A model generated the notes under the pieces. That model was not told the origin of the DNA and made no database searches. It saw only the letters and a program-made list of their open reading frames with translations. From Xenophilus azovorans DSM 13620 (GTDB lineage Bacteria; Pseudomonadota; Gammaproteobacteria; Burkholderiales; Burkholderiaceae_C), in contig NZ_JQKD01000017.1 in the NCBI RefSeq assembly GCF_000745855.1, positions 1-64,000 on the forward strand: a stretch of 64,000 nucleotides of DNA, read 5' to 3'. The position numbers and the translations under genes are program-made. Below are positions 46,372 to 59,171 of the stretch, in pieces. Position 1 is the first letter of the stretch, and each line of letters begins with the position of its first letter.

Positions 46372-47940
46372 ATGAGGCAGAACCAGAGCATGCCGATGGA
46401 CGCCATGCGCCGCAGGCTGCTGATGGGCGCGGGCGCCACCACCGCGCTGACGCTGGGCGATCTTCTGGGCCCCGCGGCGGCCCAGACCGCAGCGCCCAGG
46501 CGTGGCGGCAAGTTCGTCTACACCAACACCTACCCCAACAACCGGATGGGCGATGCGCGCAACGGCCGCCATCCGCAGCACTGGCTGGACCTGAACAACC
46601 GCAGCGCCTACAACGCGCTCACCTGGGTGGACGAAAACCTCGAGGTGCAGCCCGAGCTGGCCACCGCGTGGGAGCCGAGCGACGACCTCAAGGTGTGGGA
46701 CATCACGCTGCGCGAAGGCGTGACCTTCCACGACGGCCGCGAGATGACGGCCGACGACGTCGTGTCCTCGTACAGGTTCCACCAGGCCTCGACGGGCTAC
46801 GCCAAGCAGATCGTGGGCGTGGAGAAGGTCGGCCGCAAGGTGCGCATGACGCTGGACGCACCGAACAGCGAGTTCCCGTACATCCTGGCCGAGTACCACC
46901 TGATGATCATGCCGGCCGCCGAGAAGGAGACGATCGGCCTCGCCGGCATCGGCACCGGGCCGTTCAAGATCGTGAGCCTGGACCCCAAGCGCCGCATCAT
47001 CCTGGAACGCCACGAGACGTACTGGCGCCAGGGCTTCCCTTACCTCGACCGGCTCGAGGTGGTGAGCTCGCCGGGCCGCATGGAAGGCGCGCTCAACGGC
47101 TTCCGCGGCGGCCTGTTCGACGCGGTGATCGGCGTCGACCCCGGCCTGCTGCCCGACCTGGAGCGCACGCCCGACCTCAAGTACAACCTGTCGAGCAGCG
47201 GCGACCAGGCGATCATGATCATCCCCAAGCACGAGGGCACGCCGCTCAACGACAAGCGCGTGCGGCAGGCCCTCGCGCTGGCGATCGACCGCGAGAAGAT
47301 CGTGCGCATCGTCTACGGCAAGAACGCCGGCTGGGTGGGCAACGATTCGCACCTGACCCCCGCGAACGCCTCGTTCACGCCGCTGCCGCGCATCCACGAC
47401 GTGGCGCGGGCGCGGGCGCTGCTGGCCGAGGCCGGCCATCCCAACGGCATCACGCTGCCCACCTTCTACTTCGCCGCCACCTGGCCCGAGGTGCCGCGCA
47501 TCTTCCAGGTGCTGGCCGAATCGGTGAAGGAGGCGGGCATCACGCTGCCGATCGAGCAACGCCCCAGCGACGGCTACCGCAAGTGGCGCGTGGAGGACGT
47601 CGAGAAGACGCGCAAGCACCGCTTCGCCTACACGCCCGCAGGCCCGCGCAACCCGGGCGTGAGCCTGTACCGCATGCGGCCGGACAACAACGAGAGCGGC
47701 TACTGGAGCGGCCCGGGCTGCGACGAGTACATGGCGCTCTACCAGAAGTCGCTCGCCGAGTCCTCCGGCGACAAGCGCCGCGCGATCTACGTGCGCATGC
47801 AGGAGATCCTGCGCGACGAGGTGCCGGCCATCAGCCCGGCGGGGCGGCGCAACCTCGTGATCCACAAGCCCAACGTGCACGGCCTGCGCAACCACTCGCA
47901 GTTCTGGTCGATGCGCTTCGACGAAGTCTGGAAGTCGTGA
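46372..47940 (+). CDS. ABC importer substrate-binding protein (SBP_bac_5 family)
   Basis: This 522-aa protein starts at ATG 46372, with AGGAG 7 bases upstream. A Tat-type leader (MRRRLLMGAGATTALT) ends near AAAQT. The body is of the peptide/nickel family: ELATAWEPSDDLKVWDITLREGV near 90, FHDGREMTADDVVSSYRF, and LNDKRVRQALALAIDREKIV near 290. It catches the substrate in the periplasm for the two permeases that follow. Family members bind peptides, opines, sugars or metals, so the phosphonate role comes from context. Confidence 0.88.
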   Translation: MRQNQSMPMDAMRRRLLMGAGATTALTLGDLLGPAAAQTAAPRRGGKFVYTNTYPNNRMGDARNGRHPQHWLDLNNRSAYNALTWVDENLEVQPELATAWEPSDDLKVWDITLREGVTFHDGREMTADDVVSSYRFHQASTGYAKQIVGVEKVGRKVRMTLDAPNSEFPYILAEYHLMIMPAAEKETIGLAGIGTGPFKIVSLDPKRRIILERHETYWRQGFPYLDRLEVVSSPGRMEGALNGFRGGLFDAVIGVDPGLLPDLERTPDLKYNLSSSGDQAIMIIPKHEGTPLNDKRVRQALALAIDREKIVRIVYGKNAGWVGNDSHLTPANASFTPLPRIHDVARARALLAEAGHPNGITLPTFYFAATWPEVPRIFQVLAESVKEAGITLPIEQRPSDGYRKWRVEDVEKTRKHRFAYTPAGPRNPGVSLYRMRPDNNESGYWSGPGCDEYMALYQKSLAESSGDKRRAIYVRMQEILRDEVPAISPAGRRNLVIHKPNVHGLRNHSQFWSMRFDEVWKS

Positions 47941-47950
47941 GCGGCCGGAC

Positions 47951-48907
47951 ATGCTCCTGACCCTGCTGCGGCGCGCGGGCCTGTACGCGCTGACCCTGCT
48001 GCTGGCCTCGATGCTGGTCTTCGTGGCCACCGAGGTGCTGCCCGGCGATGCGCTGGAGGTCAGCCTCACGGCCGACGAGATCGCGCTCATGAACCCGGAG
48101 GACCTCGAGCGCAAGCGGCGCGACCTGGGCCTGGACCGGCCGGCGCCGGTGCGCTACCTCGAATGGCTCGGCGGCGCCCTGCGCGGCGACTTCGGCAAGA
48201 CCATCCTCGGGGACACGCCCGTCATCGACATCATCCGCGAGCCGCTGAAGAACTCGCTGCTGCTCGGCGCCGTCACCGCGCTGGTGGCGATACCGCTGTC
48301 GCTGCTGCTGGGTATCGTCGCCGCGTACTGGCGCGGGCGGCTGCCCGACACGCTGGCCTCGATGGGCGCGGTCATCGGCTACTCCATCCCCGAGTTCGCG
48401 TCGGGCAACCTGCTGGTGCTGCTGTTCGCGATCTGGGTGCCGCTGTTCCCCGCGGTGATCCTGGCCTTCGCCGACGCGCCGCCCGCCACCCTGCTGGCGG
48501 TGTCGGTGCTGCCCGTGGCGACCATCGTGTTCGGCTCGATCGCGCACCTCGTGCAACTCATCCGCACCGGCCTCATCGAGGCGCTGTCGAGCGACTATGT
48601 CGAACGCGCCCGCTTCACGGGCCTGGGCGAGCTGCGCCTGATCCTGCGCCATGCGCTGCCCGCCTCGGTGATCCCGGCGCTGAACTCGGCCGCGCTCTAC
48701 GTGGCCGGGCTGCTCAGCGGCATGGTGGTGGTGGAGAAGGTCTTCGCCTATCCCGGCCTCGGCATGATCCTGCTGCAGGCCGTGGACAAGCGCGAGGTGC
48801 CCACGGTGCAGGCCGTCAGCCTGCTGGCCGCGCTGGCCGTCGTCACGATGAACCTGCTGGCCGACCTCGCCGTGGTGGCCCTCGACCCCCGTGCAAGGAG
48901 CCGCTGA
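47951..48907 (+). CDS. ABC importer permease (DppB-like)
   Basis: This 318-aa protein has six helices. It opens RRAGLYALTLLLASMLVF and has LGLDRPAPVRYLEWLGGALRGDFGKTI near 57-84, both typical of DppB/OppB permeases. The cytosolic coupling loop has RTGLIEALSSDYVERARFTGLGE (EAA motif). ATG 47951 lies 10 bases after the binding protein gene. It forms the channel with the next gene product. Confidence 0.9.
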   Translation: MLLTLLRRAGLYALTLLLASMLVFVATEVLPGDALEVSLTADEIALMNPEDLERKRRDLGLDRPAPVRYLEWLGGALRGDFGKTILGDTPVIDIIREPLKNSLLLGAVTALVAIPLSLLLGIVAAYWRGRLPDTLASMGAVIGYSIPEFASGNLLVLLFAIWVPLFPAVILAFADAPPATLLAVSVLPVATIVFGSIAHLVQLIRTGLIEALSSDYVERARFTGLGELRLILRHALPASVIPALNSAALYVAGLLSGMVVVEKVFAYPGLGMILLQAVDKREVPTVQAVSLLAALAVVTMNLLADLAVVALDPRARSR

Positions 48908-48910
48908 ACC

Positions 48911-49752
48911 ATGATGATCAAGCTGGACCGCCATGCGCTGCTGCGTCCCGTCGCCGTCGTCGGCATCGGGCTCGTCGTGGTGCACCTGGCGCTCGCGCTG
49001 GCCGCGCCCTGGCTCGCGCCGTACGACCCGATGGCGCTCAACGGCGGCCGCGCCGAGCCGCCGAGCGCGGAGTTCTGGCTCGGCACCGACGTGCTCGGCC
49101 GCGACTATCTTTCGCGCCTGCTGTGGGGCGGCCGCACCGCGCTGCTCGCCACCTTCACGGGCGTGGTCGCGGCCGTCGCCTTCGGCAGCATCGCCGGGGT
49201 GACCGCCGCCTACGTGGGCGGCCTGTTCGACGACATCGTGATGCGCATCGTCGACCTCAAGCTCGCCCTGCCGGGCATCCTGTTCGTGGCGCTGTTCGCG
49301 GTGGGCTTCGGCGAGTCGCTGCCGGTGCTGATCGTGCTCATCGGCATGGTGTACTTCCCCGGCGTGATCCGCATCGTCCGCGCGCAGGCGCTCACGCAGG
49401 TGAACCTCGGCTACGTGAAGGCGGCGCAGCTGCGCGGCGAGAGCACGCTGTCGATCATCCTGCGCGAGCTCTACCCCAACACGCTGGACGTGGTCTACGT
49501 CGAGTTCGCGATCCGCATGTCGCACGCCATCCTGCTGCTGAGCTCGCTGTCGTTCCTCGGCATGGGCATCTCGCCGCCCACGCCCGACTGGGGCCTGATG
49601 GTGGCCGAGGGCGTCAGCCAGCTCGCCTACGCGCCGTGGCTCGTGCTGGCGCCGGCCGTCTTCATCGCGACGCTGGTCATCGGCCTGAACTTCGGCGCCG
49701 AGGCGCTGGCCCGGGCGCTCGGACTGGACGCCACGCGCGGGCAGGACGCGGC

Positions 49753-49756
<4 letters not shown>
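48911..49756 (+). CDS. ABC importer permease (DppC-like)
   Basis: This 281-aa protein starts at ATG 48911 (48914 also possible), three bases after the DppB-like stop. FWLGTDVLGRDYLSRLLWGGR near 54-75 is the DppC/OppC signature. The coupling loop reads RIVRAQALTQVNLGYVKAAQLRGE near 155. Six helices are predicted. Its stop overlaps the ATPase gene start as ATGA. Confidence 0.9.
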
Positions 49757-51500
<1,744 letters not shown>

Positions 51501-51504
<4 letters not shown>

Positions 51505-52304
51505 TCAAGCTGATCCACATCACCGACCCGCACCTCGTCGCGCCCGGCGAGATCCTGCACGGCCTGGACCCGCACGCCCGGCTCGTCGCCTGCATCGGCG
51601 ACGTCCTCGCGCACCATGCCGACGCGGCCTGCGCCGTGATCACGGGCGACCTCGCGCACCGCGGCGAGGCGCCGGCCTACGCGGCCCTGCGCGCGCAGGT
51701 CGACCGGCTGCCCTTCCCCTGCTTCCCGCTGCTCGGCAACCATGACCTGCGCGCGCCGTACGCCGCGGCGTTTCCCGATGCGCCGGACGACGGCGGCGGC
51801 TTCGTGCAAGGCCGCCTGGACGTGGGGGACGCGTCCCTGCTCATGCTCGACACGCTCGACGAGGGACGCAACGGCGGCCTGTACTGCGAGCGGCGCCGCG
51901 CCTGGCTGGAGCGGCAGCTGGAGCAGACGTCGCAGCGCGCCGTCTACCTGTTCATGCACCACCCGCCGTTCGACATCGGCATACCGTGCCTGGACCGCAT
52001 CGGCCTGTCCGACCCCGAAGCCTTCGCGCGGCTGACCGCCGGCCGCCCGAACCTGCGCCACCTGTTCTTCGGCCACGTCCACCGGCCCGTGTGCGGAAGC
52101 TGGCGGGGCATTCCCTTCTCGACCATGCGCGGGCTGAACCACCAGGTGCCCTTCGACCTGCACACGGTCTCGCCGGTGCCCAAGAGCCACGAGCCGCCCG
52201 CCTATGCCGTCGTCTTTCTCGAGGCGGACCAGGTCACGGTGCACTTCCACGACTACCTCGACCGCTCGACGCTGCCCGAACGCGCGGGCAAGGCGATGCC
52301 ATGA
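51501..52304 (+). CDS. GpdQ/CpdA-like metallophosphodiesterase
   Basis: This 267-aa calcineurin-type enzyme is coupled to the ATPase by ATGA. Metal motifs are HITDPHLV near 6-13, ITGDLAHRG near 46, LLGNHDLR near 76, LFMHHPPFD near 153 and FFGHVHRPV near 188. This is the class III cyclic-nucleotide/glycerophosphodiesterase group; GpdQ-type members also cut phosphonate esters. Encoded inside an importer-phosphonate operon, it probably frees a phosphonate from a diester in the cytosol. Confidence 0.88.
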
Positions 52305-53560
52305 CGCCGGGCCGCCGCGCGGTCGTCGTGGTCTGCGACAGCCTGGCCGCGGACCTGGTGCGGCCCGAGACGGCGCCGGCCCTGTCGGCGCTGCGCGCCG
52401 CGGGTGCGGACTTCGCGCAGGCGCGCAGCGTGTTCCCCTCCACCACCCGGACCAGCTCCGCATCGATGGCCACCGGCTGCCTGCCCGCCGCGCACGGGCT
52501 GCTGGGCAACACCATGGTGATCGACGAGGGCCTCGGGCTGGTGCGGCTGTCGGTGGGCAAGCCGGACTTCCTGGACAGGCTGCGCCGCGCGACCGGCCGC
52601 ACGCTCGCCCGGCCCACCTGGGCGCAGCGGCTGGCGGGCCGCGGCGGATCGATCGTGATGTCCAACGTGTCGCCGGGCGCGGCCTACCTGCAGGACCCGG
52701 AGGGCTTCGGCCACGTCTACCACCGCAGCGGCTCCTTCGGCCCCGGGCGCAGGCCGCTGGACGACGGCCTGGCGATCGAGGTCGGCGCGGCGGGCGACGC
52801 GGCGATGACCGACCGCTTCTGCCGCGAGGTGCTGCGCGCGCGTGCGCCGGCGCTGGCCGTGCTGTGGCTGTCCGAGCCGGACCACACCGCGCACCGCACG
52901 GCGCTGGGCTCGCCCGCGCACCGGGCCATGATCGCGCACGCCGACGCCTGCGTGGAGCAGGTGCGGCGCACGGTCGACGCGCTGGACCCGCGCGGTGAGG
53001 ACATCCTGCTGGTCGCCTGTTCCGACCACGGCATGGAGACCGTGGCACGGCAGATCGACCTCGACGCGCTGCTGGCGGACGCGGGCTGGAAGGACGCACC
53101 CGATTCGCCGGACGTGGTCGTGGCGCCCAACGGCACCGCGGCGCTGCTGTACTTCGCCGCCGCCGCGCGCCCGCGCATCCCCCGGCTCGCGCGATGGCTG
53201 CAGGCGCAGGACTTCGCTGGCCGCGTGTTCTGGGGCGACGCGCTGGCCGAGGTCGGCCTGCCCGCAGGCGGCCCGCTCGGCATCGCGCTGGCGCTGCGCG
53301 CGGACGACGCCGCCAACGCGCACGGCGTGCCGGGGCGCAGCGTCTCGGTCAGCAGCCCGTTCAGCGACACCTCGGCGCCCGGCTGCGCCCAGCACGGCGG
53401 CCTCGGGCCCAACGAGCAGCATCCCTTCCTCTGCCTGCGGGGCGGCGGGTTCCGCCCCGGCAGACGCCACCAGCGCGTGTCGCTCATCGACATCGCGCCG
53501 ACCGTGCTGCGCCATCTCGGCGCCGCCGCCGACGGCATGCAGGGGCGCGGGCTGCAGTAG
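52301..53560 (+). CDS. Alkaline-phosphatase-superfamily hydrolase (nucleotide pyrophosphatase type)
   Basis: This 419-aa protein overlaps the previous stop (ATGA). Metal Asp in VVVVCDSLAADL near 13, nucleophile Thr in PSTTRTSSASMATG near 48, WLSEPDHTAH near 187, ACSDHGME near 238 and AQHGGLGPNEQHPF near 365 give the type I phosphodiesterase/NPP metal site. It shares this fold with PhnA, encoded 1.8 kb downstream, but lacks the PhnA FTNPNN motif. It could split a phosphonate or phosphate monoester; no signal peptide is seen. Confidence 0.82.
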   Translation: MTPGRRAVVVVCDSLAADLVRPETAPALSALRAAGADFAQARSVFPSTTRTSSASMATGCLPAAHGLLGNTMVIDEGLGLVRLSVGKPDFLDRLRRATGRTLARPTWAQRLAGRGGSIVMSNVSPGAAYLQDPEGFGHVYHRSGSFGPGRRPLDDGLAIEVGAAGDAAMTDRFCREVLRARAPALAVLWLSEPDHTAHRTALGSPAHRAMIAHADACVEQVRRTVDALDPRGEDILLVACSDHGMETVARQIDLDALLADAGWKDAPDSPDVVVAPNGTAALLYFAAAARPRIPRLARWLQAQDFAGRVFWGDALAEVGLPAGGPLGIALALRADDAANAHGVPGRSVSVSSPFSDTSAPGCAQHGGLGPNEQHPFLCLRGGGFRPGRRHQRVSLIDIAPTVLRHLGAAADGMQGRGLQ

Positions 53561-53611
53561 GCGCGCCGCGCGGGCGCGCCCTGCCTTCCATCCGCTTCGA
53601 GGAGCCGACCC

Positions 53612-55219
53612 ATGCACCGCCGTGACCTCGCCCGCCTCGTCACCGCCGCCGCGGCCGCCACCGCGCTGCCGCGCTGGAGCTGGTCCGCCACGCTGCGCCA
53701 GCGCGACCTGTTCGCCCTGGGCGTCGCCAGCGGCGCCCCCCGGCCCGACGGCTTCGTGCTCTGGACGCGGCTGATCGACGGCCCGGTGCCCGGCACGGTG
53801 CCGGCCGACGCGCCGCGCGGCCGGCTGCCCGAGGCGTTGACCGTGCGATGGGAAGTGGCCGAGGACGACGGCTTCCGCCGGATCGTGCGGACAGGCCAGG
53901 CCCCCGCGCTCGCGGCGCTCGGCCACGCGGTGCACGTGGAGGTGGCGGGGCTGATGCCCGGCCGGTGGTACTTCTACCGCTTCATGCACGGCGATGCGGC
54001 CACGCCGCCTGCGAGAACCCGCACGGCGCCCGCCGCGGGCGCGATGCCCGACCGCCTGCGCTTCGCCTTCGCATCCTGCCAGCGCTGGGAGCAGGGCCTC
54101 TACGCGGGCTATCGCCACATGTCCGGCGAGGACCTCGACCTCGTGCTGTTCCTGGGCGACTACATCTACGAGTACGCGATGCCGGCCAAACCGCCGAAGC
54201 ATGCGCTGGCGCGCACGCACAGCCTGCCCGCCGCGCAGACGCTGGCCGACTACCGCGACCGCTACGCGCTGTACCGGACCGACCCGCACCTGCAGGCCGC
54301 ACACCGCGCCTGTCCCTGGATCGTCACCTGGGACGACCACGAGGTGCAGAACGACTATGCGGGCCTGTCCGGCAGCGGCGCGGCGGATGCCTTCCTCGCG
54401 CGCCGCGCCGCCGGCTACCAGGCCTTCTACGAGAACATGCCGCTGCGCTCGTCGGTGCTCGCGCACGGCCTGGCCGGCCTGGGCACGCACGACGCGCTTC
54501 GCATCCACGGCGGCCACGCCTGGGGCCGCCTGCTGCGCCTGCACCTGCTCGACACGCGGCAGTACCGCGACCGGCAGGCCTGCCGCACGCCGGGCGGCAA
54601 GCTGCAGGGCGCGCTGTCGCCGCGGGACTGCCCCGAACTGGCCGACCCCGCGCGCTCGATGCTCGGCATGGCGCAGGAGCGCTGGCTGGGCCAGGGACTG
54701 GCGCAGGACGCGGCGCCGCAAGGCGTGCAGTGGAGCGTGCTGGCGCAGCAGACCATCTTCGCGCAGCGCAACTACAGGCCGTCGCCCGAGGAGAGCTACC
54801 ACGCCAGCACCTGGGACGGCTACCCCGCCGCGCGCCAGCGGCTGCTCGACGCCGTGCGCGACACCGCGCCGCGCAACACCGTGCTGCTCGGCGGCGACAT
54901 CCACCAGAACTACGTGTGCCGCGTCCTGGCGGACTTCTCGAAGCCGCGCTCCGCCGTCATCGGCAGCGAGTTCTGCGGCACCTCGATCAGCTCGGCCAGC
55001 AACGTCCCGCAGGCCCGGGTCGAAGAGATCGCGCGGCTCAACCCGCACGTGCTGCTCGCCCGCTCCGACCGGCGCGGCTACGCGGTCGCCGAGGTCACGC
55101 CCGCGCGCTGGACCACCACGCTGCGCGTGCTCGACGACGTCATGCGCGAGGACAGCGGCATCTCGACGTTGGCCCGCTTCGTGGTCGAGGACGGCCGGGC
55201 GGGACCGCAGCCGGCGTGA
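53612..55219 (+). CDS. phoD: PhoD-family alkaline phosphatase/phosphodiesterase
   Basis: This 535-aa protein has a Tat leader (HRRDLARLVTAAAAATAL). It has the PhoD N-terminal Ig-like domain (FALGVASGAPRPDGFVLWTR) and catalytic domain with FASCQRWEQG near 151, LFLGDYIYEY near 181, VTWDDHEVQNDY near 234 and LLGGDIHQNY near 430, which bind Ca2+ and Fe3+. GAGGAG before the ATG is a strong ribosome site. Exported PhoD would release phosphate or trim esters outside the membrane. It is 51 bases after the NPP-type gene. Confidence 0.92.
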   Translation: MHRRDLARLVTAAAAATALPRWSWSATLRQRDLFALGVASGAPRPDGFVLWTRLIDGPVPGTVPADAPRGRLPEALTVRWEVAEDDGFRRIVRTGQAPALAALGHAVHVEVAGLMPGRWYFYRFMHGDAATPPARTRTAPAAGAMPDRLRFAFASCQRWEQGLYAGYRHMSGEDLDLVLFLGDYIYEYAMPAKPPKHALARTHSLPAAQTLADYRDRYALYRTDPHLQAAHRACPWIVTWDDHEVQNDYAGLSGSGAADAFLARRAAGYQAFYENMPLRSSVLAHGLAGLGTHDALRIHGGHAWGRLLRLHLLDTRQYRDRQACRTPGGKLQGALSPRDCPELADPARSMLGMAQERWLGQGLAQDAAPQGVQWSVLAQQTIFAQRNYRPSPEESYHASTWDGYPAARQRLLDAVRDTAPRNTVLLGGDIHQNYVCRVLADFSKPRSAVIGSEFCGTSISSASNVPQARVEEIARLNPHVLLARSDRRGYAVAEVTPARWTTTLRVLDDVMREDSGISTLARFVVEDGRAGPQPA

Positions 55220-55243
55220 GCCGCGCCGCCCCGTTCATATAGA

Positions 55244-55256
55244 TAAATTGAATGCG
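55244..55256. promoter_or_regulatory. Second putative LysR site, ahead of phnA
   Basis: TAAATTGAATGCG matches the palindrome at 46236-46248 in 10 of 13 positions. It lies in a short AT-rich island (about 55238-55290) between phoD and phnA, which also holds TTGATCAA at 55276-55283. This suggests a second promoter under the same regulator. Confidence 0.4.
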
Positions 55257-55279
55257 AAGCTGATTTAGAAAGTATTTGA

Positions 55280-56596
<1,317 letters not shown>

Positions 56597-56612
56597 AGAA
56601 GAAAACCGAGCG

Positions 56613-57719
56613 ATGACGACGACCCACTACTTCAACCCCGTGCACATCGTCCACGGCGCGGGCGCGCTGTCCGCGCTGCCCGGCCTGCTCGAAGGGCGCC
56701 GCGCGGCGCTCGTGATCTTTCCCGAGGCGCGCGGCATCGGGCTGACCGCGCGGATGGAGCGCGCGCTCGGGGACGCGCTGGCATGCGTGATCGAGGACGT
56801 GCGCCCCAACCCCGACGTGGCGGAGCTGCGCCCGCTGTACGAGCGCTTCTGGCGCGAGCAGGCCGACACGGAAGTCATCGTCGCCGTCGGCGGCGGCAGC
56901 GCGATCGACACGGCCAAGGCGCTGATGACCGGCACGGCCGGCGGCGGATTCGATGCCCTGGTGGCCGGCCTCGCGGGCGACGCGCCCTTCGCGCCGACAC
57001 ATTTCAAGTCGCTCGTCGCCATTCCCACCACGGCCGGCACCGGCAGCGAGGTCACGCCGTGGGCGACGGTGTGGGACCGCGAGCGCCAGCGCAAGTACTC
57101 GCTGCACCTGCCGCAGACCTGGCCCAGCCATGCCGTCATCGACCCCGAGCTCATGCTGTCGCTGCCGCCCGCGGTGACGCTGCAAAGCGGCCTCGACGCG
57201 CTGTCGCACGCGCTGGAGGCCATCTGGAACGTCCACGCCAACCCGATCTCGGACACCTTCGCCGTGTCCGCGGTGCACGACATCGTGGCGGTGCTGCCGC
57301 AGCTCATGGCGCAGCCCGCCAGCCTCGAACTGCGGGGCCGCATGGCGCTTGCCGCGCTGAAGGCGGGCATGGCCTTCTCGAACACGAAGACGGCGCTCGC
57401 GCATTCGATCTCCTACGAGATGACGCTGCGCCACGGCCTGCCGCACGGCATCGCCTGCTCGTTCATGCTCGACGACGTGCTGTCCCGCGCCCTGGGCCAG
57501 CGCCCCGACCGCGACCGCGTGCTGGCCGAGGCGCTCGGCGCACCGCTGGAGGACGCCCCGCGGCGGCTGGCCGCCTTCATCGAGGGCCTGGGCGTGAAGA
57601 CGCGCTTCGCCGACTACGGCGTCGACGAACAGGAGGCCCGCGACATGGTCCTGCACGCGCTGTCGGGCGTGCGCGGGCGCAACTTCATCGGCGCGCAGCC
57701 GGCGGGAGAGCAGCCATGA
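56613..57719 (+). CDS. Fe-dependent (group III) alcohol dehydrogenase, phosphonoacetaldehyde-linked
   Basis: This 368-aa protein starts at ATG 56613. It has NAD site VAVGGGSAIDTAKAL near 90, IPTTAGTGSEVTPWA near 135, and metal ligands in LQSGLDALSHALEAIW (Asp, His), ALAHSISYEM (His) and HGLPHGIAC (His). Related enzymes in phosphonate synthesis interconvert phosphonoacetaldehyde and 2-hydroxyethylphosphonate. Here, between phnA and phnY, oxidation of 2-hydroxyethylphosphonate to the aldehyde is the likely direction. Substrate is inference from context. Confidence 0.82.
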   Translation: MTTTHYFNPVHIVHGAGALSALPGLLEGRRAALVIFPEARGIGLTARMERALGDALACVIEDVRPNPDVAELRPLYERFWREQADTEVIVAVGGGSAIDTAKALMTGTAGGGFDALVAGLAGDAPFAPTHFKSLVAIPTTAGTGSEVTPWATVWDRERQRKYSLHLPQTWPSHAVIDPELMLSLPPAVTLQSGLDALSHALEAIWNVHANPISDTFAVSAVHDIVAVLPQLMAQPASLELRGRMALAALKAGMAFSNTKTALAHSISYEMTLRHGLPHGIACSFMLDDVLSRALGQRPDRDRVLAEALGAPLEDAPRRLAAFIEGLGVKTRFADYGVDEQEARDMVLHALSGVRGRNFIGAQPAGEQP

Positions 57720-59170
57720 GCGCCGCACGCCCGAGGGACAGCGAACACTTCCGCGCGGAGGGCCTGCGCATCGACGGGCAGCGCGTGATGCGCCCGCGCA
57801 CCTCCGACGTGCTGGACCCGTACAGCGGCGAGCGCGTGGGCACCGTGGCCCGGGCCACGCTGGAGGACGTGCGCGAGGCGATGCGCGTGGCCCATGCCTG
57901 CCGCCCCCGGCTGACGCGCCACGAGCGCGCGGCCATCCTGCAGCGGGCCGCGGCGCTGCTGCGCGAGCGGGCCGACGAGGCGTCGGCGCTGATCACGCGC
58001 GAGTCCGGCCTGTGCCGCAAGGACTCACTCTACGAGGTCGGCCGCGTGGCCGACGTGCTGGTGTTCGGTGCGGGAGAGGCGCTGCGCGACGACGGCCAGG
58101 TCTTCTCGTGCGACCTGACGCCCCACGGCAAGCGGCGCAAGGTGGTCACGATGCGCGAGCCGCTGCTGGGCGTCATCACCGCGATCACGCCCTTCAACCA
58201 CCCGATGAACCAGGTCGCGCACAAGGTGGTTCCCAGTATCGCCACCAACAACCGCATGGTGCTCAAGCCGTCGGAGAAGGTGCCGCTGTCGGCGCTGTAC
58301 CTGACCGACCTGCTCTACGAGGCGGGGCTGCCCACCGGGATGCTGCAGGTCGTCACGGGCGACCCGCGCGAGATCGCCGACGAGCTGCTGACCCACCCGC
58401 ACGTGGAGATGATCACCTTCACCGGCGGCGTGGCCATCGGCAAGTACATCGCGTCCAAGGCGGGCTACCGCCGCATCGTGCTCGAGCTGGGCGGCAACGA
58501 CCCGCTGATCGTGATGGAGGACGCCGACCTCGACCGCGCCAGCGAGCTGGCGGTGCAGGGCTCGTACAAGAATTCCGGCCAGCGCTGCACGGCAGTCAAG
58601 CGCATGCTGGTGCACCGCGCGGTGGCCGGCGAGTTCACCGAGCGCGTGGTCGAGAAGACCCGCCACTGGCGCTTCGGCGACCCGGCGGACACCCGGGTCG
58701 ACATGGGCACGGTGATCGACGAGCCCGCGGCCCGGCTGTTCGAGCAGCGCGTGGACGAGGCCGTGGCCCAGGGGGCGCGGCTGCTGTGCGGCAACCAGCG
58801 CGCCGGCGCCCTCTACGCGCCCACCGTGGTCGACCGCGTCGACCCCGCCATGGCCCTGGTGCGGGAGGAGACCTTCGGCCCGGTGTCGCCCATCATCACC
58901 TTCGGCGACATCGACGAGGCGATCCGCATCTCCAACGGCACCGCCTTCGGGCTGTCCTCGGGCGTGTGCACGAACCGCATGGACTACTTCACGCGCCTGG
59001 CCAACGAGCTGCAGGTGGGCACCGTGAACCTGTGGGAGGTGCCGGGCTACCGCATCGAGCTGACGCCCTTCGGCGGCATCAAGGACTCGGGCCTGGGCTA
59101 CAAGGAGGGCGTGCAGGAGGCGATGAAGTCCTTCACCACCTGCAAGACCTTCACCCTGCCCTGGCAGTGA
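57716..59170 (+). CDS. phnY: Phosphonoacetaldehyde dehydrogenase
   Basis: This 484-aa NAD-dependent aldehyde dehydrogenase overlaps the previous stop (ATGA). ITPFNHPMNQVAHKV near 160, KPSEKVPLSA near 183, the Glu region VLELGGNDPL near 258, and catalytic Cys 291 in SGQRCTAVKR match PhnY of Sinorhizobium in length and Cys position. It oxidises phosphonoacetaldehyde to phosphonoacetate, the substrate of PhnA. Generic succinate-semialdehyde-type activity is the alternative, but phnA in the same operon argues for PhnY. Confidence 0.9.
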   Translation: MSAARPRDSEHFRAEGLRIDGQRVMRPRTSDVLDPYSGERVGTVARATLEDVREAMRVAHACRPRLTRHERAAILQRAAALLRERADEASALITRESGLCRKDSLYEVGRVADVLVFGAGEALRDDGQVFSCDLTPHGKRRKVVTMREPLLGVITAITPFNHPMNQVAHKVVPSIATNNRMVLKPSEKVPLSALYLTDLLYEAGLPTGMLQVVTGDPREIADELLTHPHVEMITFTGGVAIGKYIASKAGYRRIVLELGGNDPLIVMEDADLDRASELAVQGSYKNSGQRCTAVKRMLVHRAVAGEFTERVVEKTRHWRFGDPADTRVDMGTVIDEPAARLFEQRVDEAVAQGARLLCGNQRAGALYAPTVVDRVDPAMALVREETFGPVSPIITFGDIDEAIRISNGTAFGLSSGVCTNRMDYFTRLANELQVGTVNLWEVPGYRIELTPFGGIKDSGLGYKEGVQEAMKSFTTCKTFTLPWQ

Positions 59171-59171
59171 C

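Noticed and set aside
46207-48114. A 635-codon minus-strand frame opposite the binding-protein gene, and similar long frames at 52253-55048 and 55280-56575
   Set aside because: No recognisable domain; each lies opposite a gene with an intact catalytic or export signature.
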